Positions 1 to 10,300 of a stretch of DNA of 41,031 bases are shown here, in pieces. The stretch spans positions 1 to 41,031 of the forward strand of contig MGKD01000023.1 of NCBI GenBank assembly GCA_001794605.1, read 5' to 3'. A program made the translations under genes and the position numbers. Every line of letters starts with the position of its first letter. Position 1 is the first letter of the stretch. The stretch comes from Candidatus Yanofskybacteria bacterium RIFCSPHIGHO2_12_FULL_45_19b. Lineage in GTDB: Bacteria > Patescibacteriota > Minisyncoccia > 2-02-FULL-40-12 > IGHO2-12-FULL-4. The notes beneath the pieces were generated by a model, which saw only the letters and a list, made by a program, of their open reading frames with translations, made no database searches and was not told where the DNA came from.

Positions 1-63
1 ATAATGCAAGAGAAGAATTTATTAAAAGATATTAATACCGAAGAATATGCACTTGAGGGCTGA
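1..63 (+). CDS. C-terminal end of an unidentified CDS (...MQEKNLLKDINTEEYALEG*)
   Basis: Open frame from base 1 to TGA at 61-63; truncated by window edge. Confidence 0.4.
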   Translation: MMQEKNLLKDINTEEYALEG

Positions 64-125
64 ATTTAGGTAACTTATTGTGTTTTAATTATAACACTAA
101 AAAGCACCATCTGTCAAGTATAACC

Positions 126-156
126 TGAAAACCCTTGTTTTGTAAGGGTTTTCAGG
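126..156. terminator. Stem-loop, likely intrinsic terminator
   Basis: ctgaaaacccttgttttgtaagggttttcag inverted repeat. Confidence 0.6.
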
Positions 157-447
157 TTAGTCGATTTTAAGCAGAGCCCTAGCCCCTCCCAAGGAGGCTC
201 GAGTTGGCTATCGTCAAAAACTAAGCGAAGCCCCGTCATTATCCCATCCCTTGAGGTTAAACCTCAAGGGATGGGCATGGCTAAAAAGCCCAAGGGTTTT
301 TAGGGGAAGTGTAGCCCTCGGCCTTTTGGTAGCTCCATTCAAAACCTGAGCGAGCCCCATTCCTCTGTCATTCGTCAAAGAGCTCTCTGTCTGTATAAAA
401 CCACGAGCCGATTGCAGTGGATCGGTGCTAAATAAATCAGAGATATA

Positions 448-472
448 GAAAAGCCCCTTAACGGGGCTTTTC
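448..472 (-). terminator. Stem-loop downstream of rpoC, likely terminator
   Basis: gaaaagccccttaacggggcttttc. Confidence 0.65.
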
Positions 473-569
473 GGAAGAGGCTCGATTTTTTAGCTAGAGC
501 CACTAAATCGCGCAGTGAGTTTTATTAGACAGTGCGAGAGAATGGCAGAGGGATGGGGCGAGGCGAGGC

Positions 570-3500
570 CTATTCTACTTCCGGTTCTATCACACTCGGC
601 AACGATGCCCCATAGCCCGTACCAGCGGGGATGAGCCGACCGATGATCACATTCTCCTTGAGACCACGCAGGCGATCCTCTTTGCCTAAGACCGCGGCAT
701 CAATTAAGACCTTGGCAGTTTCTTGGAAGGAGGCGGCGGAGAGGAAGCTTTCGGTGGAAAGCGCCACCTTACTAATACCTAACAGAATTAACTCATAAGA
801 GGCCTCAGTGCCACCGGCCTGACGGGTAATTTCGTTTTGCTCTAAGACTTGACGGCGCTCCACAATATCCCCTGGCAACAAAACGGTATCGCCTGGATCT
901 AAGATGCGGGCACGCGAGGTCATCTGACGAACGATTAACTCCACGTGTTTGTTGTTAATACCTTCACCAGTGGAGAAGTAGACACTCTGTACCTCACGAA
1001 TAATGTAACGCGCGACGATACCAATATCTTTCACGGTATGGTAGAGTTCTTTGAGATCAAGGTGACCTTCACTTAACTGCTGACCAACCGTTACTAAGTC
1101 CCCTTCTTTTACCCACAAGGCCTGACCAAAGGGTACTACAAAGGTGCGCTCTTCGCCGGCACTAGTGAGCATGGTAATAGTATATTGTCGCCCGCTCTCT
1201 TTAATTTCTTTGACACTACCATCCACATCAGACAGACTAGCCTGCATGGCCGGCACACGGGCTTCAAAAATTTCTTCGACCCGCGGCAAGCCCATGGTAA
1301 TATCACCGCCACCGGCGACACCACCACTGTGGAAGGTACGCATCGTTAGCTGAGTACCTGGTTCACCGATCGCCTGCGCCGTAACAATACCGACGGCCTG
1401 ACCAATTTCGACTAAACGATTCTTAGACAGGTCGAAACCATAACAACGCTGACAAACGCCTTCGCGTGACTTGCAAGTAATCAATGAGCGAATTTTAACT
1501 TGCGGAATACCAGCGGCATCAATCTGCGCCGCCATTGCTTTATCAATTAATCCGCCCTTTTTAACAATCAAATTACCAGCTTTATCTTTAATGTCTTCCA
1601 GAGTGGTGCGGCCTTTGACGCGTTTGCCCAAAGTTTCACCCAAATGCTTACCCTCTTCCAGAAACATCATATAACCAACAGTGTCTTTACAATCGGCCTC
1701 ACGCACCACCACATCCTGAGCCACATCTACTAAACGACGGGTTAGGTAACCGGCTTGTGCGGTGTTCAAGGCAGTATCTACCAAACCTTTGCGTGCGCCG
1801 TGCGTAGATAAGAAGTATTCCAAAACGCTCAACCCTTCCTTGAACGAACCCTTGACTGGCAACTCAATAATTTCACCGCTCGGGTTAGTCATTAAACCGC
1901 GCATACCGACTAGCTGGTTAACCGTAGACCAAGTACCGCGCGCGCCGGACTCTACCAAGATATAGACGGCATCTTCCGGTTTAAAGTTCTCTTTAATTTT
2001 CTTTTCTAAGTTAGCCTTGGTGTCAGTCCAAATTTCAATCGCCTTAGTTTTGCGTTCGTGTTCGGTTAAAAGACCTTGTTCATACAAAGCGTGACTTTCC
2101 TCTACTGCTTTCTCGGCTGCGGCAATCATCTCTGGTTTCTCTACTACACTATGCATGTCGTCCATGGAGAAAGAGACACCGGATAAAGTAGCATGATGGA
2201 AACCAAAATCTTTAATCCGGTTGAGCAAGCGCACGGCTTCCACTTCACCGCGTTCGTCTAAAATTTCCGCCTCCAGTCCCTTGAGCGATCCCTTGGCCAT
2301 GGTCTTGTTTAAGAAACGGAAATCTTCTGGTAGACCACTATTGAAAATCAGGCGACCAACTGTGGTTTCCAGCAAGCCAGACTTGTCTAGTTCTTTTTCA
2401 TCAATCTTTTTAGCCGGTGGCACCTTAATTTTGGCACGTAGATCAACAAAACCATTTTCGTGAGCCATTAAGGCCTCGGGCATTGAGGAGAAGATTTTAC
2501 CCTCGCCCTTTAACCCATCAATCATCTGGGTTAGGTAGAAGCAACCAAACACCATGTCTTTCGATGGGGCCGCGACTGGTTCACCCGTGGAAGGCTTCAA
2601 AATGGCATGACTAGCTAACATCAACTCACGCGCCTCAGTTTGCGCCTCTTCGGTTAAGGGTAAGTGGACGGCCATCTGGTCACCATCGAAGTCAGCGTTA
2701 AAAGCGGCAGTCGGCAAGGCTGGAATCTTAATGGCCTTACCTTCAATTAAAATGGGTTTAAAAGCCTGCACACCCAGGCGGTGCAAAGTCGGAGCACGGT
2801 TTAGCAGGACTAGTTTATTTTCGATTGACTCTTCCAGGGCCTTCCACACTTCTGGAGTTTGCTGATCAATTAAACGATTGGCGGAACGAATGTTGTGCGC
2901 CAGGTCAGCTTTAATTAAACGGTGTACCACGAATGGTTTAAACAACTCCAAAGCCAAGTGTTTTGGTAAACCACACTCATCAATATCTAAATCCGAACCG
3001 ATCACAATCACGCTACGGCCGGAGTAATCCACCCGTTTACCGAGCAGGTTCTGACGGAAGCGGCCCGTCTTACCCTTCAACATGTCAGACAAAGACTTAA
3101 GCGCCCGTTTTTGGCCAGTCGAGGCCGAGATCATAGTCTGACCACGACGCATGGAGTTATCAATCAAGGCATCTACTGCTTCTTGCAACATGCGCTTCTC
3201 GTTCTTCATGATAACCTCTGGCGCGCGCAACTCGAGCAAGTGTTTCAAACGATTGTTACGATTAATCACGCGGCGGTATAAGTCATTTAAATCAGCCGTG
3301 GCAAAACGACCACCATCCAGCGGTACCATGGGGCGAAGCGCTGGCGGGATCACTGGCAAGATCTCCATGATCATCCACTCCGGACGAATGTTATTCTTGT
3401 GCATCCCACGCAACAATTTTAAGCGACGCAGCAATTTTTTACGCAGATTGGGGTTATCGGTAATTTTTAGATCGGACTCGCTACGGTCAGCTTCCGCTAC

Positions 3501-4160
3501 TAAATCCATTTCCGCCAACAATTTGCGAATAGCCTCAGCACCAATTCCCGCCTCAAATACCTCACCATATTTCAACGACAAATCCCTGAACTCTAGTTCA
3601 GACAAGACTTGGTACTTGGTGATATTGCGCAGATTGCCGCGTTCACGATCTTTTTGCTCTTTGATCTTAATCGCTTCAGCTTCATCAGTGGCGTTTTTGA
3701 TCTTAGAACGAAACTCGCCTTCAATTTTTTTCATCGCCTCGGCTTTCAACTCATCATTGACCCGCATCACGATATAGCTGGCAAAGTAAACGACTTTTTC
3801 GACATCAGCCAAAGAAGCCTCCAGGGCCATGGCTACCTTGGAAGGCACGCCACGTAAAAACCAAATATGCGCCACTGGACTAGCTAGTTTAATATGGCCC
3901 ATGCGCTCACGTCGCACAATCGAGCGAGTGACCTCAACCCCACAACGATCACAAATAATTCCCTTATAGCGAATGCGCTTATATTTACCACAGTAACACT
4001 CCCAGTCTTTCATCGGACCAAAAATCGGCTCAGAAAAGAGGCCATCTTTTTCCGGCTTAGCGGTACGGTAGTTAATCGTCTCCGGCTTGGTTACCTCACC
4101 GTAAGACCACTCCAAGATTTCATCCGATGAAGCAATTTTAAGTTTGAGTGACGGATTCAT
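570..4160 (-). CDS. rpoC: DNA-directed RNA polymerase subunit beta'
   Basis: 1196 aa; NADFDGDQMAVHLPL catalytic motif, zinc-binding CYCGKYKR..CDRCGVEV, FHSGGVAGGGDIT. Confidence 0.99.
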   Translation of the reverse strand: MNPSLKLKIASSDEILEWSYGEVTKPETINYRTAKPEKDGLFSEPIFGPMKDWECYCGKYKRIRYKGIICDRCGVEVTRSIVRRERMGHIKLASPVAHIWFLRGVPSKVAMALEASLADVEKVVYFASYIVMRVNDELKAEAMKKIEGEFRSKIKNATDEAEAIKIKEQKDRERGNLRNITKYQVLSELEFRDLSLKYGEVFEAGIGAEAIRKLLAEMDLVAEADRSESDLKITDNPNLRKKLLRRLKLLRGMHKNNIRPEWMIMEILPVIPPALRPMVPLDGGRFATADLNDLYRRVINRNNRLKHLLELRAPEVIMKNEKRMLQEAVDALIDNSMRRGQTMISASTGQKRALKSLSDMLKGKTGRFRQNLLGKRVDYSGRSVIVIGSDLDIDECGLPKHLALELFKPFVVHRLIKADLAHNIRSANRLIDQQTPEVWKALEESIENKLVLLNRAPTLHRLGVQAFKPILIEGKAIKIPALPTAAFNADFDGDQMAVHLPLTEEAQTEARELMLASHAILKPSTGEPVAAPSKDMVFGCFYLTQMIDGLKGEGKIFSSMPEALMAHENGFVDLRAKIKVPPAKKIDEKELDKSGLLETTVGRLIFNSGLPEDFRFLNKTMAKGSLKGLEAEILDERGEVEAVRLLNRIKDFGFHHATLSGVSFSMDDMHSVVEKPEMIAAAEKAVEESHALYEQGLLTEHERKTKAIEIWTDTKANLEKKIKENFKPEDAVYILVESGARGTWSTVNQLVGMRGLMTNPSGEIIELPVKGSFKEGLSVLEYFLSTHGARKGLVDTALNTAQAGYLTRRLVDVAQDVVVREADCKDTVGYMMFLEEGKHLGETLGKRVKGRTTLEDIKDKAGNLIVKKGGLIDKAMAAQIDAAGIPQVKIRSLITCKSREGVCQRCYGFDLSKNRLVEIGQAVGIVTAQAIGEPGTQLTMRTFHSGGVAGGGDITMGLPRVEEIFEARVPAMQASLSDVDGSVKEIKESGRQYTITMLTSAGEERTFVVPFGQALWVKEGDLVTVGQQLSEGHLDLKELYHTVKDIGIVARYIIREVQSVYFSTGEGINNKHVELIVRQMTSRARILDPGDTVLLPGDIVERRQVLEQNEITRQAGGTEASYELILLGISKVALSTESFLSAASFQETAKVLIDAAVLGKEDRLRGLKENVIIGRLIPAGTGYGASLPSVIEPEVE

Positions 4161-4164
4161 AATT

Positions 4165-4245
4165 ACAAATTTACGAATGGACTCTAATCTACGAATAAAG
4201 TCTCTTTCGGTATTAGTACATTTGGATTAATTAGTAAATTAGTGT
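4165..4245. repeat. AT-rich intergenic repeat, copy 1 (other copy near 39012-39088)
   Basis: aaatttacgaatggactctaat..acgaataaagtct..gtattagtacatttggattaattagtaaattag closely matches aaatttacgaatagatcctaat...ggattaattagtaaattag near 39012. Confidence 0.75.
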
Positions 4246-4246
4246 G

Positions 4247-7200
4247 TTAGTGTTCAATTAATTCAACACTCAAGCCCAAGCCTTTAATTTCAGAAAGTAA
4301 AACTTTGAAAGATTCTGGTAAGTGTGGCGCCTTAATCTCTTCACCGTTAACAATCGATTCGTAGGTTTTAGCACGACCCAAAACATCGTCGGATTTAATA
4401 GTTAGCATTTCCTGTAAAGTATGCGCGGCGCCATAACCTTCTAGGGCCCACACTTCCATTTCTCCAAAACGCTGACCACCAAACTGGGCTTTACCGCCTA
4501 ACGGCTGTTGAGTAATCAACGAGTACGGACCGACCGAGCGCATATGTAGCTTGTCTTCCACCATGTGACTTAGTTTCAGGAAGTAAATCATGCCAACAGT
4601 AGAAGGATGGCTAAATGGCAAGCCCGTTTTTCCATCATACAATTGCGCCTTACCATTCTCGGGTAGACCGGCCTTTTTCAGCTCATCGCGAATCGCCTGC
4701 TCAGTTGGACCAGCCATGGCTGGTACGGCCGCCTTGTAGCCCAAGATTTGTGCCGCCCAACCTAAGTGCGTCTCCAGCACCTGACCGATGTTCATACGCG
4801 AGATAATACCGAGCGGACTGAGCACGATATCGACTTGGCGACCATCGGCCAAGAAAGGCATTTCTTCGTCTGGCAAGATGGTGGAGATGACACCCTTGTT
4901 ACCATGACGACCAGCTAGTTTGTCTCCCACCTGAATCTTGCGCAGTTGAGCAACAGAAACCTGGATAGTCTTAATGACGCCGGCCTGTAGCTTATCGCCC
5001 TGATCACGCGAGAATACCTTAATACCAACCACGCGACCCTGTTTACCATAATCCAAGCGCAGTGAGCTATCTTTTACATCGCGAGATTTTTCGCCAAAGA
5101 TGGCGCGCAGTAAACGCTCTTCGGAAGTTAGATCGCTCTCGCCTTTGGGAGAAATCTTACCAACCAAAATATCCTGCGAACGCACCTCCGCACCGATACG
5201 CACCACCCCATCGGGATCAAGATCTTTTAGACGCTCCTCACCAACATTTGGAATATCGTAGGTAGTTAATTCTGGACCCAGCTTGGTCTCACGTACATCA
5301 ACTGAGTATTCTTCGATATAAACCGAGGAGAGTACGTCCTGTTTGACCATTCGATCAGACAAAACAATCGCGTCTTCAAAATTTAAACCTTCAAAGGACA
5401 GGAAGGCCACCAATAGGTTGGTGCCTAACGCCAACTCACCACCATCGGTGGCCGGACCATCAGCAATAATCTGGTGCTTCTTTACTTTATCGCCTTTATT
5501 CACCAACGGTCGCTGACTAATACTGGTGAAAGCATTGGATTTAAGAAACTTAATTAATTGATAATCATGTTTCTTACCATCATCACCTTTGATACTAATA
5601 TGCGCGGCATCAACGCTTTCTACCACCCCATCCGCTTCAGCCACTACTACCAAACCAGAGTCACGCGCGACGGTTTCTTCTAAACCAGTACCAACATAAG
5701 GCGCCTGCGGATTAACTAGCGGTTGGGCCTGGCGTTGCATATTCGAACCCATCAAAGCACGGTTGGCATCATCATGTTCCAAGAAAGGAATCAATGAGGT
5801 GGCTGCCGAAAAAGGCTGTTTCGGTGAAACATCAATAAAGTCTAACTCTTCCGGAGAAACCAAACCGGGCTCACCCTGAATACGCGCCGCTACTCGTTCA
5901 TCTAAAATTTTACCGTCCGCTGAAATTTTCACACCAGCTGGCGCAACAATAAAACGTTCTTCTTCACTAGCGTCGAGATAAACAATTTCACTAGTGGTTT
6001 TTCCCTTAACCACTTTGCGATAAGGCGTGAGAATAAAACCTAATGGAGAAATCTTGGCATAAAGTGCCAAGTGGCCGACTAGACCAATATTTTGCCCCTC
6101 CGGAGTTTCAATCGGGCAGATCCGGCCATAGTGCGAAGGATGTACGTCACGCACGTCAAAACTGGCGCGCTCCTTGGTTAAACCGCCGGGACCAAGCGCA
6201 GACAAGAGTCGCTTGTGTTCTAACTCGGACAGGGGATTAAACTGGTCCATGAATTGAGAGAGTTGGCCAGAGGAAAAGAATTCTTTCAAGCGCGCCACAA
6301 ATGGACGCGGGTTAATTAACTGCGAAGGTAGGACTGTATCGGTATCCAGCGTACTCATGCGGTCTTTGATAATACGCTCAGTCTGCGCAAAGGCGACACG
6401 CATCTTATCTTGTAGCAGCTCACCCAAAACCTTAACGCGACGATTACCAAGATGGTCAATATTATCAGGACGAGCAGAGGGGTTGTTATTTAAACGGATA
6501 ATTTCGCGAACGGTATTAATTACATCCTCCGGTTTGAGGGTACGCTCAGTTTCGGTTAGCTCATAGTTAGTAGCAAAACGCTGGTTGAGACGATGACGGC
6601 CAACGCGCGACAAGTCATAGCGAGCGAAGTTGAAGAACATGTTATGAATCATTTGGCGAGAGTTTTCCGCGGTGGCCAAATCACCCGGACGAATACGACG
6701 ATAGACCTCGGCCAAGCCCTCACTCTCGGAAGCGGCTGGATCCTGAGCCATGGTGGCCATGACAAATTTCATCTGATCGTCGGTATCAACATCTGACAAA
6801 ACTTTTTTCAGTTGCTCGTCAGTACCAATGCCGAAGGCGCGCAATAGCGTGGTGACCGGCAGTTTGCGCTTACGATCAATGCGCGCACTAATGGTGCCAT
6901 TTGACTCGGTTTCAAACTCTAACCAAGCACCGCGGGAAGGAATCAACTTGGCACCAAAAAGATTTTTCGCACCGGCCAGGCGCGAATAACTGAAGAAAAT
7001 ACCTGGACTGCGAATCAGCTGTGAGATAACTACCCGCTCCACGCCATTGATAATAAAAGTCCCGCGTGGGGTCATAAGCGGGAAATCTCCCAAATACAAT
7101 TCTTGGTTAGTGACCTGACCAGTGCGCTTATTGCGCAGTTCTATTTTGATGCGTAAAGGCGCCTCGTAGGTAACATTTTTTTCACGCGCAGTGCGCTCGT

Positions 7201-7426
7201 CAAATTTCGACTTTTCTAGGGTATAGTCCTGAAAGTAGAGTTCATATTCCTTCTCGGTCCAATCTCGAACCGGAGAAATCTCTTTTAGCAACTCCTTCAG
7301 ACCGTGTTCTAAAAACCACTGATAGGAGTCGAGCTGGACCTGAGCTAAGCTGGGACCAGTAAAACTATCCGGTGCGTATTTGGAGAAAAGTTTACGATTA
7401 GCCATAGGCGAAGGGTGGGCTACCAT
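4247..7426 (-). CDS. rpoB: DNA-directed RNA polymerase subunit beta
   Basis: 1059 aa; GDKLAGRHGNKGVIS, ICPIETPEGQNIGLV, QQPLGGKAQFGGQRFGEMEVWALE. Confidence 0.99.
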   Translation of the reverse strand: MVAHPSPMANRKLFSKYAPDSFTGPSLAQVQLDSYQWFLEHGLKELLKEISPVRDWTEKEYELYFQDYTLEKSKFDERTAREKNVTYEAPLRIKIELRNKRTGQVTNQELYLGDFPLMTPRGTFIINGVERVVISQLIRSPGIFFSYSRLAGAKNLFGAKLIPSRGAWLEFETESNGTISARIDRKRKLPVTTLLRAFGIGTDEQLKKVLSDVDTDDQMKFVMATMAQDPAASESEGLAEVYRRIRPGDLATAENSRQMIHNMFFNFARYDLSRVGRHRLNQRFATNYELTETERTLKPEDVINTVREIIRLNNNPSARPDNIDHLGNRRVKVLGELLQDKMRVAFAQTERIIKDRMSTLDTDTVLPSQLINPRPFVARLKEFFSSGQLSQFMDQFNPLSELEHKRLLSALGPGGLTKERASFDVRDVHPSHYGRICPIETPEGQNIGLVGHLALYAKISPLGFILTPYRKVVKGKTTSEIVYLDASEEERFIVAPAGVKISADGKILDERVAARIQGEPGLVSPEELDFIDVSPKQPFSAATSLIPFLEHDDANRALMGSNMQRQAQPLVNPQAPYVGTGLEETVARDSGLVVVAEADGVVESVDAAHISIKGDDGKKHDYQLIKFLKSNAFTSISQRPLVNKGDKVKKHQIIADGPATDGGELALGTNLLVAFLSFEGLNFEDAIVLSDRMVKQDVLSSVYIEEYSVDVRETKLGPELTTYDIPNVGEERLKDLDPDGVVRIGAEVRSQDILVGKISPKGESDLTSEERLLRAIFGEKSRDVKDSSLRLDYGKQGRVVGIKVFSRDQGDKLQAGVIKTIQVSVAQLRKIQVGDKLAGRHGNKGVISTILPDEEMPFLADGRQVDIVLSPLGIISRMNIGQVLETHLGWAAQILGYKAAVPAMAGPTEQAIRDELKKAGLPENGKAQLYDGKTGLPFSHPSTVGMIYFLKLSHMVEDKLHMRSVGPYSLITQQPLGGKAQFGGQRFGEMEVWALEGYGAAHTLQEMLTIKSDDVLGRAKTYESIVNGEEIKAPHLPESFKVLLSEIKGLGLSVELIEH

Positions 7427-7595
7427 TTAACTAAATTTTTGGCGGCAAAAAGACAAAACGGGCAACAACGGTCCGGTAAAATTTGTCCCTGATTAATTTT
7501 GTTCAGCCATCAGCAAGTTAATCAAAAAAAACTTGGCTTTAGTTGATCACCTAAATACTTAAGTCTTAGCCTTACTTTAGGGCTTAAATCATCAA

Positions 7596-7868
7596 CTATT
7601 TCAATCCGCTCAACACCGCCTGGGCAATTTGGTAGCTTAAACTACACCGCGAAACCCTACCCATGATTTGGTAGGTTTTAAAAGAGATTAAACTCATTGT
7701 ATTCTTTAATAAAAGCTTGTCAAGGGTTAATAACAGTAGCTGGTCCAGATCCCGGTTAAAGCTGAAGGCTTCACTGGCGATTAATTTTCGTTCGCTCAAG
7801 ATAGACAGTTCACCTCTAGACTGATCAATAAATTTTAATTTTAGCTTAAAATTCTTATTTTCTGACAT
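7596..7868 (-). CDS. Hypothetical protein (90 aa)
   Basis: ORF abutting the SEDS gene on the same strand; no family recognised. Confidence 0.5.
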   Translation of the reverse strand: MSENKNFKLKLKFIDQSRGELSILSERKLIASEAFSFNRDLDQLLLLTLDKLLLKNTMSLISFKTYQIMGRVSRCSLSYQIAQAVLSGLK

Positions 7869-7874
7869 ATGGTA

Positions 7875-9041
7875 TCATTGCGTACGCCGATAGATACTCT
7901 GCACCAGCCCTAACCCGATAGCGGTAGACAAAAGGAAACTACCGCCATAACTGATAAAAGGAAAGGGTATGCCGGTAATCGGCAAAACCCCGAGATTCAT
8001 GCCGGCGTTAATTAATACGTGGCTAAAAACAAAAATCATCAAACCGATGGTAAACAGTTTAGCAAAATTATTACCGGCGGAAAAACCAATCTTCCCTACT
8101 CGCCAGAGTAGATAGAATACTAACCCAAGTAATGTGCTACTGCCAATCCAGCCAAATTGCTCCGCTAGGGCGGCAAAAGCAAAATCTGTGTGTGCTTCCG
8201 GCAAAAATCCAAAACGGGCCTGACCACCCTGCCCCCAGCCAGTCCCTCGCCAGCCGCCAGAACCAATTGCTATACGAGACTGGATAATACTATAACCCTC
8301 CCCTTTTGGATCAAGATAAGGATTAATAAAAGAGACTATTCTGCCTTTTTGGTAAGGTGCCAAAAAATAAAACCAGGCCACTACCACTAACAGCATACCA
8401 ATGGCAATAACCACTAATAGGTGGCGCCGTTTAATGCCAGCCGCTAAGAGCATCCCCAACCAAATTATAATCGCCACCGCCGCTGAGCCAAGATCTGGTT
8501 GTAATAAAATTAGTCCGGCTGGTAGAGCGACATAAATTCCTGAAACAATGATATGGTAGATGCGATAAATTTCAACATGTTTTTGTGAAAAATATTTGGC
8601 CAACAAAATCACTATCGCCAGCTTAGCTAGTTCCGATGGCTCGAGACGTAAAGCCCCCAAACTAATCCAGGCACGGATTCCTCTGATTGAACCAGAAATT
8701 AACGAGGTAGAAATTAATAACAACGTGATGCCATAGAAAATTACTACCGGCGTAGAATAATTTTTAAAGATTCGGTAATCAAATAAGGCAAACAAAATCA
8801 TCACCACCAAACCGATGCCGATAAAAATTAACTGCTTATGCCAGAAAGTGGTCTGCACCTCTCCTCCGGCCATTGCCAAAATGCCAAACAAATTTAATCC
8901 TAACCAAGTTAGGGCTAACGGCCAGTCGAATGAGTGCCGTAAACGGCTCCAGCCACTACGGGTAAAATTGCTGAAATTTTTCTGGTTGACCGTAACGCCG
9001 GATGAAATTTGCATCTTGGAAAATATTAGTACCGACCTCAA
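7875..9041 (-). CDS. rodA: SEDS-family peptidoglycan polymerase, RodA-like (true start probably downstream of the track start)
   Basis: Multi-TM protein; LLQPDLGSAAV, FLPEAHTDFAFAALAEQFGWIG, GIPFPFISYGGS motifs. Confidence 0.92.
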   Translation of the reverse strand: MRSVLIFSKMQISSGVTVNQKNFSNFTRSGWSRLRHSFDWPLALTWLGLNLFGILAMAGGEVQTTFWHKQLIFIGIGLVVMILFALFDYRIFKNYSTPVVIFYGITLLLISTSLISGSIRGIRAWISLGALRLEPSELAKLAIVILLAKYFSQKHVEIYRIYHIIVSGIYVALPAGLILLQPDLGSAAVAIIIWLGMLLAAGIKRRHLLVVIAIGMLLVVVAWFYFLAPYQKGRIVSFINPYLDPKGEGYSIIQSRIAIGSGGWRGTGWGQGGQARFGFLPEAHTDFAFAALAEQFGWIGSSTLLGLVFYLLWRVGKIGFSAGNNFAKLFTIGLMIFVFSHVLINAGMNLGVLPITGIPFPFISYGGSFLLSTAIGLGLVQSIYRRTQ

Positions 9042-9822
9042 TATCTACTCGCTCAGGGGTGCCGCTAACTGGCGGGGTCTGCCAAAAAACTAGAAAACCA
9101 TTGTCTTGCTTGGGTGAAGAAGTACGCACCCCAGTCTGATTAGCCGCCACCGGTACCCCATTCTCGAACAACACCACTACCAAGTCAACCTGCTCCAATG
9201 CCAAATCGCTATCGTTGCGCATAGTACCGGACAGTTCAGCTGCCCGGCCCGGTTGAGTACTTAGGTGATAATCGTAATTTTTTACCACCAAACGTAAGTT
9301 CTGGCTAAAGTCATTACTAGCCAACTGCCAATCAGCGGAAAGAATTTTCACCTCGGCTCGGGTAGCAATTGTTTTGATTGTCGGCAGAGCGAAATAGACG
9401 TATTTAGTCTGCCCAGGCAGAATGTAAAAATCCCCAGATTGAGCGGAAACAACCACGCCGGTTTGGTCGTAAAGATTTAACTGATAAACTGTACTGCCGG
9501 AACCAAAATTAGGATTGCTATTGGTTACCCGAAACAACACATCATAGCTCACCCCCGCCGCGGTACTGCCAGCATTGATTAGCCAGGTATCTTTAATTTT
9601 CAGCGGGGCTAGACTGGGAGTGCAAAGTTTGGCACAGATTCCACCACAATCTACACCGGCTTCATTTTGATTTTGAATGTTGTCGAAACAAGTGACTATC
9701 GGAGTAGATAGTAGACGCAAACCTAAGAATAACAAAACAATAATTGCTAGAAAGACTAGACCAATGAGTGACTGTTTAACCGGCCGTTGCATTGGTCTAA
9801 TTATAAAACAAAGCGTAGCCAC
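8956..9822 (-). CDS. Hypothetical membrane-anchored protein (288 aa)
   Basis: N-terminal TM segment then extracellular beta-rich region; CFDNIQNQNEAGVDCGGIC cysteine motif. Confidence 0.7.
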   Translation of the reverse strand: MATLCFIIRPMQRPVKQSLIGLVFLAIIVLLFLGLRLLSTPIVTCFDNIQNQNEAGVDCGGICAKLCTPSLAPLKIKDTWLINAGSTAAGVSYDVLFRVTNSNPNFGSGSTVYQLNLYDQTGVVVSAQSGDFYILPGQTKYVYFALPTIKTIATRAEVKILSADWQLASNDFSQNLRLVVKNYDYHLSTQPGRAAELSGTMRNDSDLALEQVDLVVVLFENGVPVAANQTGVRTSSPKQDNGFLVFWQTPPVSGTPERVDIEVGTNIFQDANFIRRYGQPEKFQQFYP

Positions 9823-9828
9823 ATTAAA

Positions 9829-9859
9829 GCATCAACCCCGCTGAGGGCGGGGTTGATGC
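9829..9859 (-). terminator. Stem-loop downstream of 5S rRNA
   Basis: gcatcaaccccgctgagggcggggttgatgc inverted repeat. Confidence 0.75.
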
Positions 9860-9878
9860 GGAAAGTAAAATTAAAGCC

Positions 9879-9998
9879 TGAGTTCTGGCGACTACCTACT
9901 TTTGCGGATGTACCGCTATCATCGGCCTTGGCGCCTTTCACTACTGAGTTCGGAATGGGATCAGGTGGGACAACGCCGGTATTATCACCAGAACTCAG
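9879..9998 (-). rRNA. rrf: 5S ribosomal RNA
   Basis: Complement of conserved 5S: ...ctactgagttcggaatgggatcaggtgggac...; terminal pairing agttctgg/ccagaact. Confidence 0.93.
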
Positions 9999-10300
9999 AC
10001 TTTAATTTATTAATGTTATCCAAATATATCACAACGATAGCAAAGTTTTAATTGCCTTGCTGCGCGATTTAATCTTGTAAGGAATAGGATCGATTAGTAA
10101 CTCTCGGCTGAACACCTTACGGTGCTTACACCTGAGTCCTATCAACGTGATAATCTCTCACGGATCTACGATACCTAATCTTGGGGCCCGTTTCGCGCTT
10201 ATATGCTTTCAGCGCTTATCGGCACTAAACATAGCTACCCAGCAGTGCTCTTGGCAGAACAACTGGTACACCAGAGGTTTATTCATCTCGGTCCTCTCGT

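Noticed and set aside
1136-6796. Plus-strand and alternative-frame ORFs within rpoC/rpoB
   Set aside because: Antisense shadows of long, unambiguous genes, with low-complexity translations.
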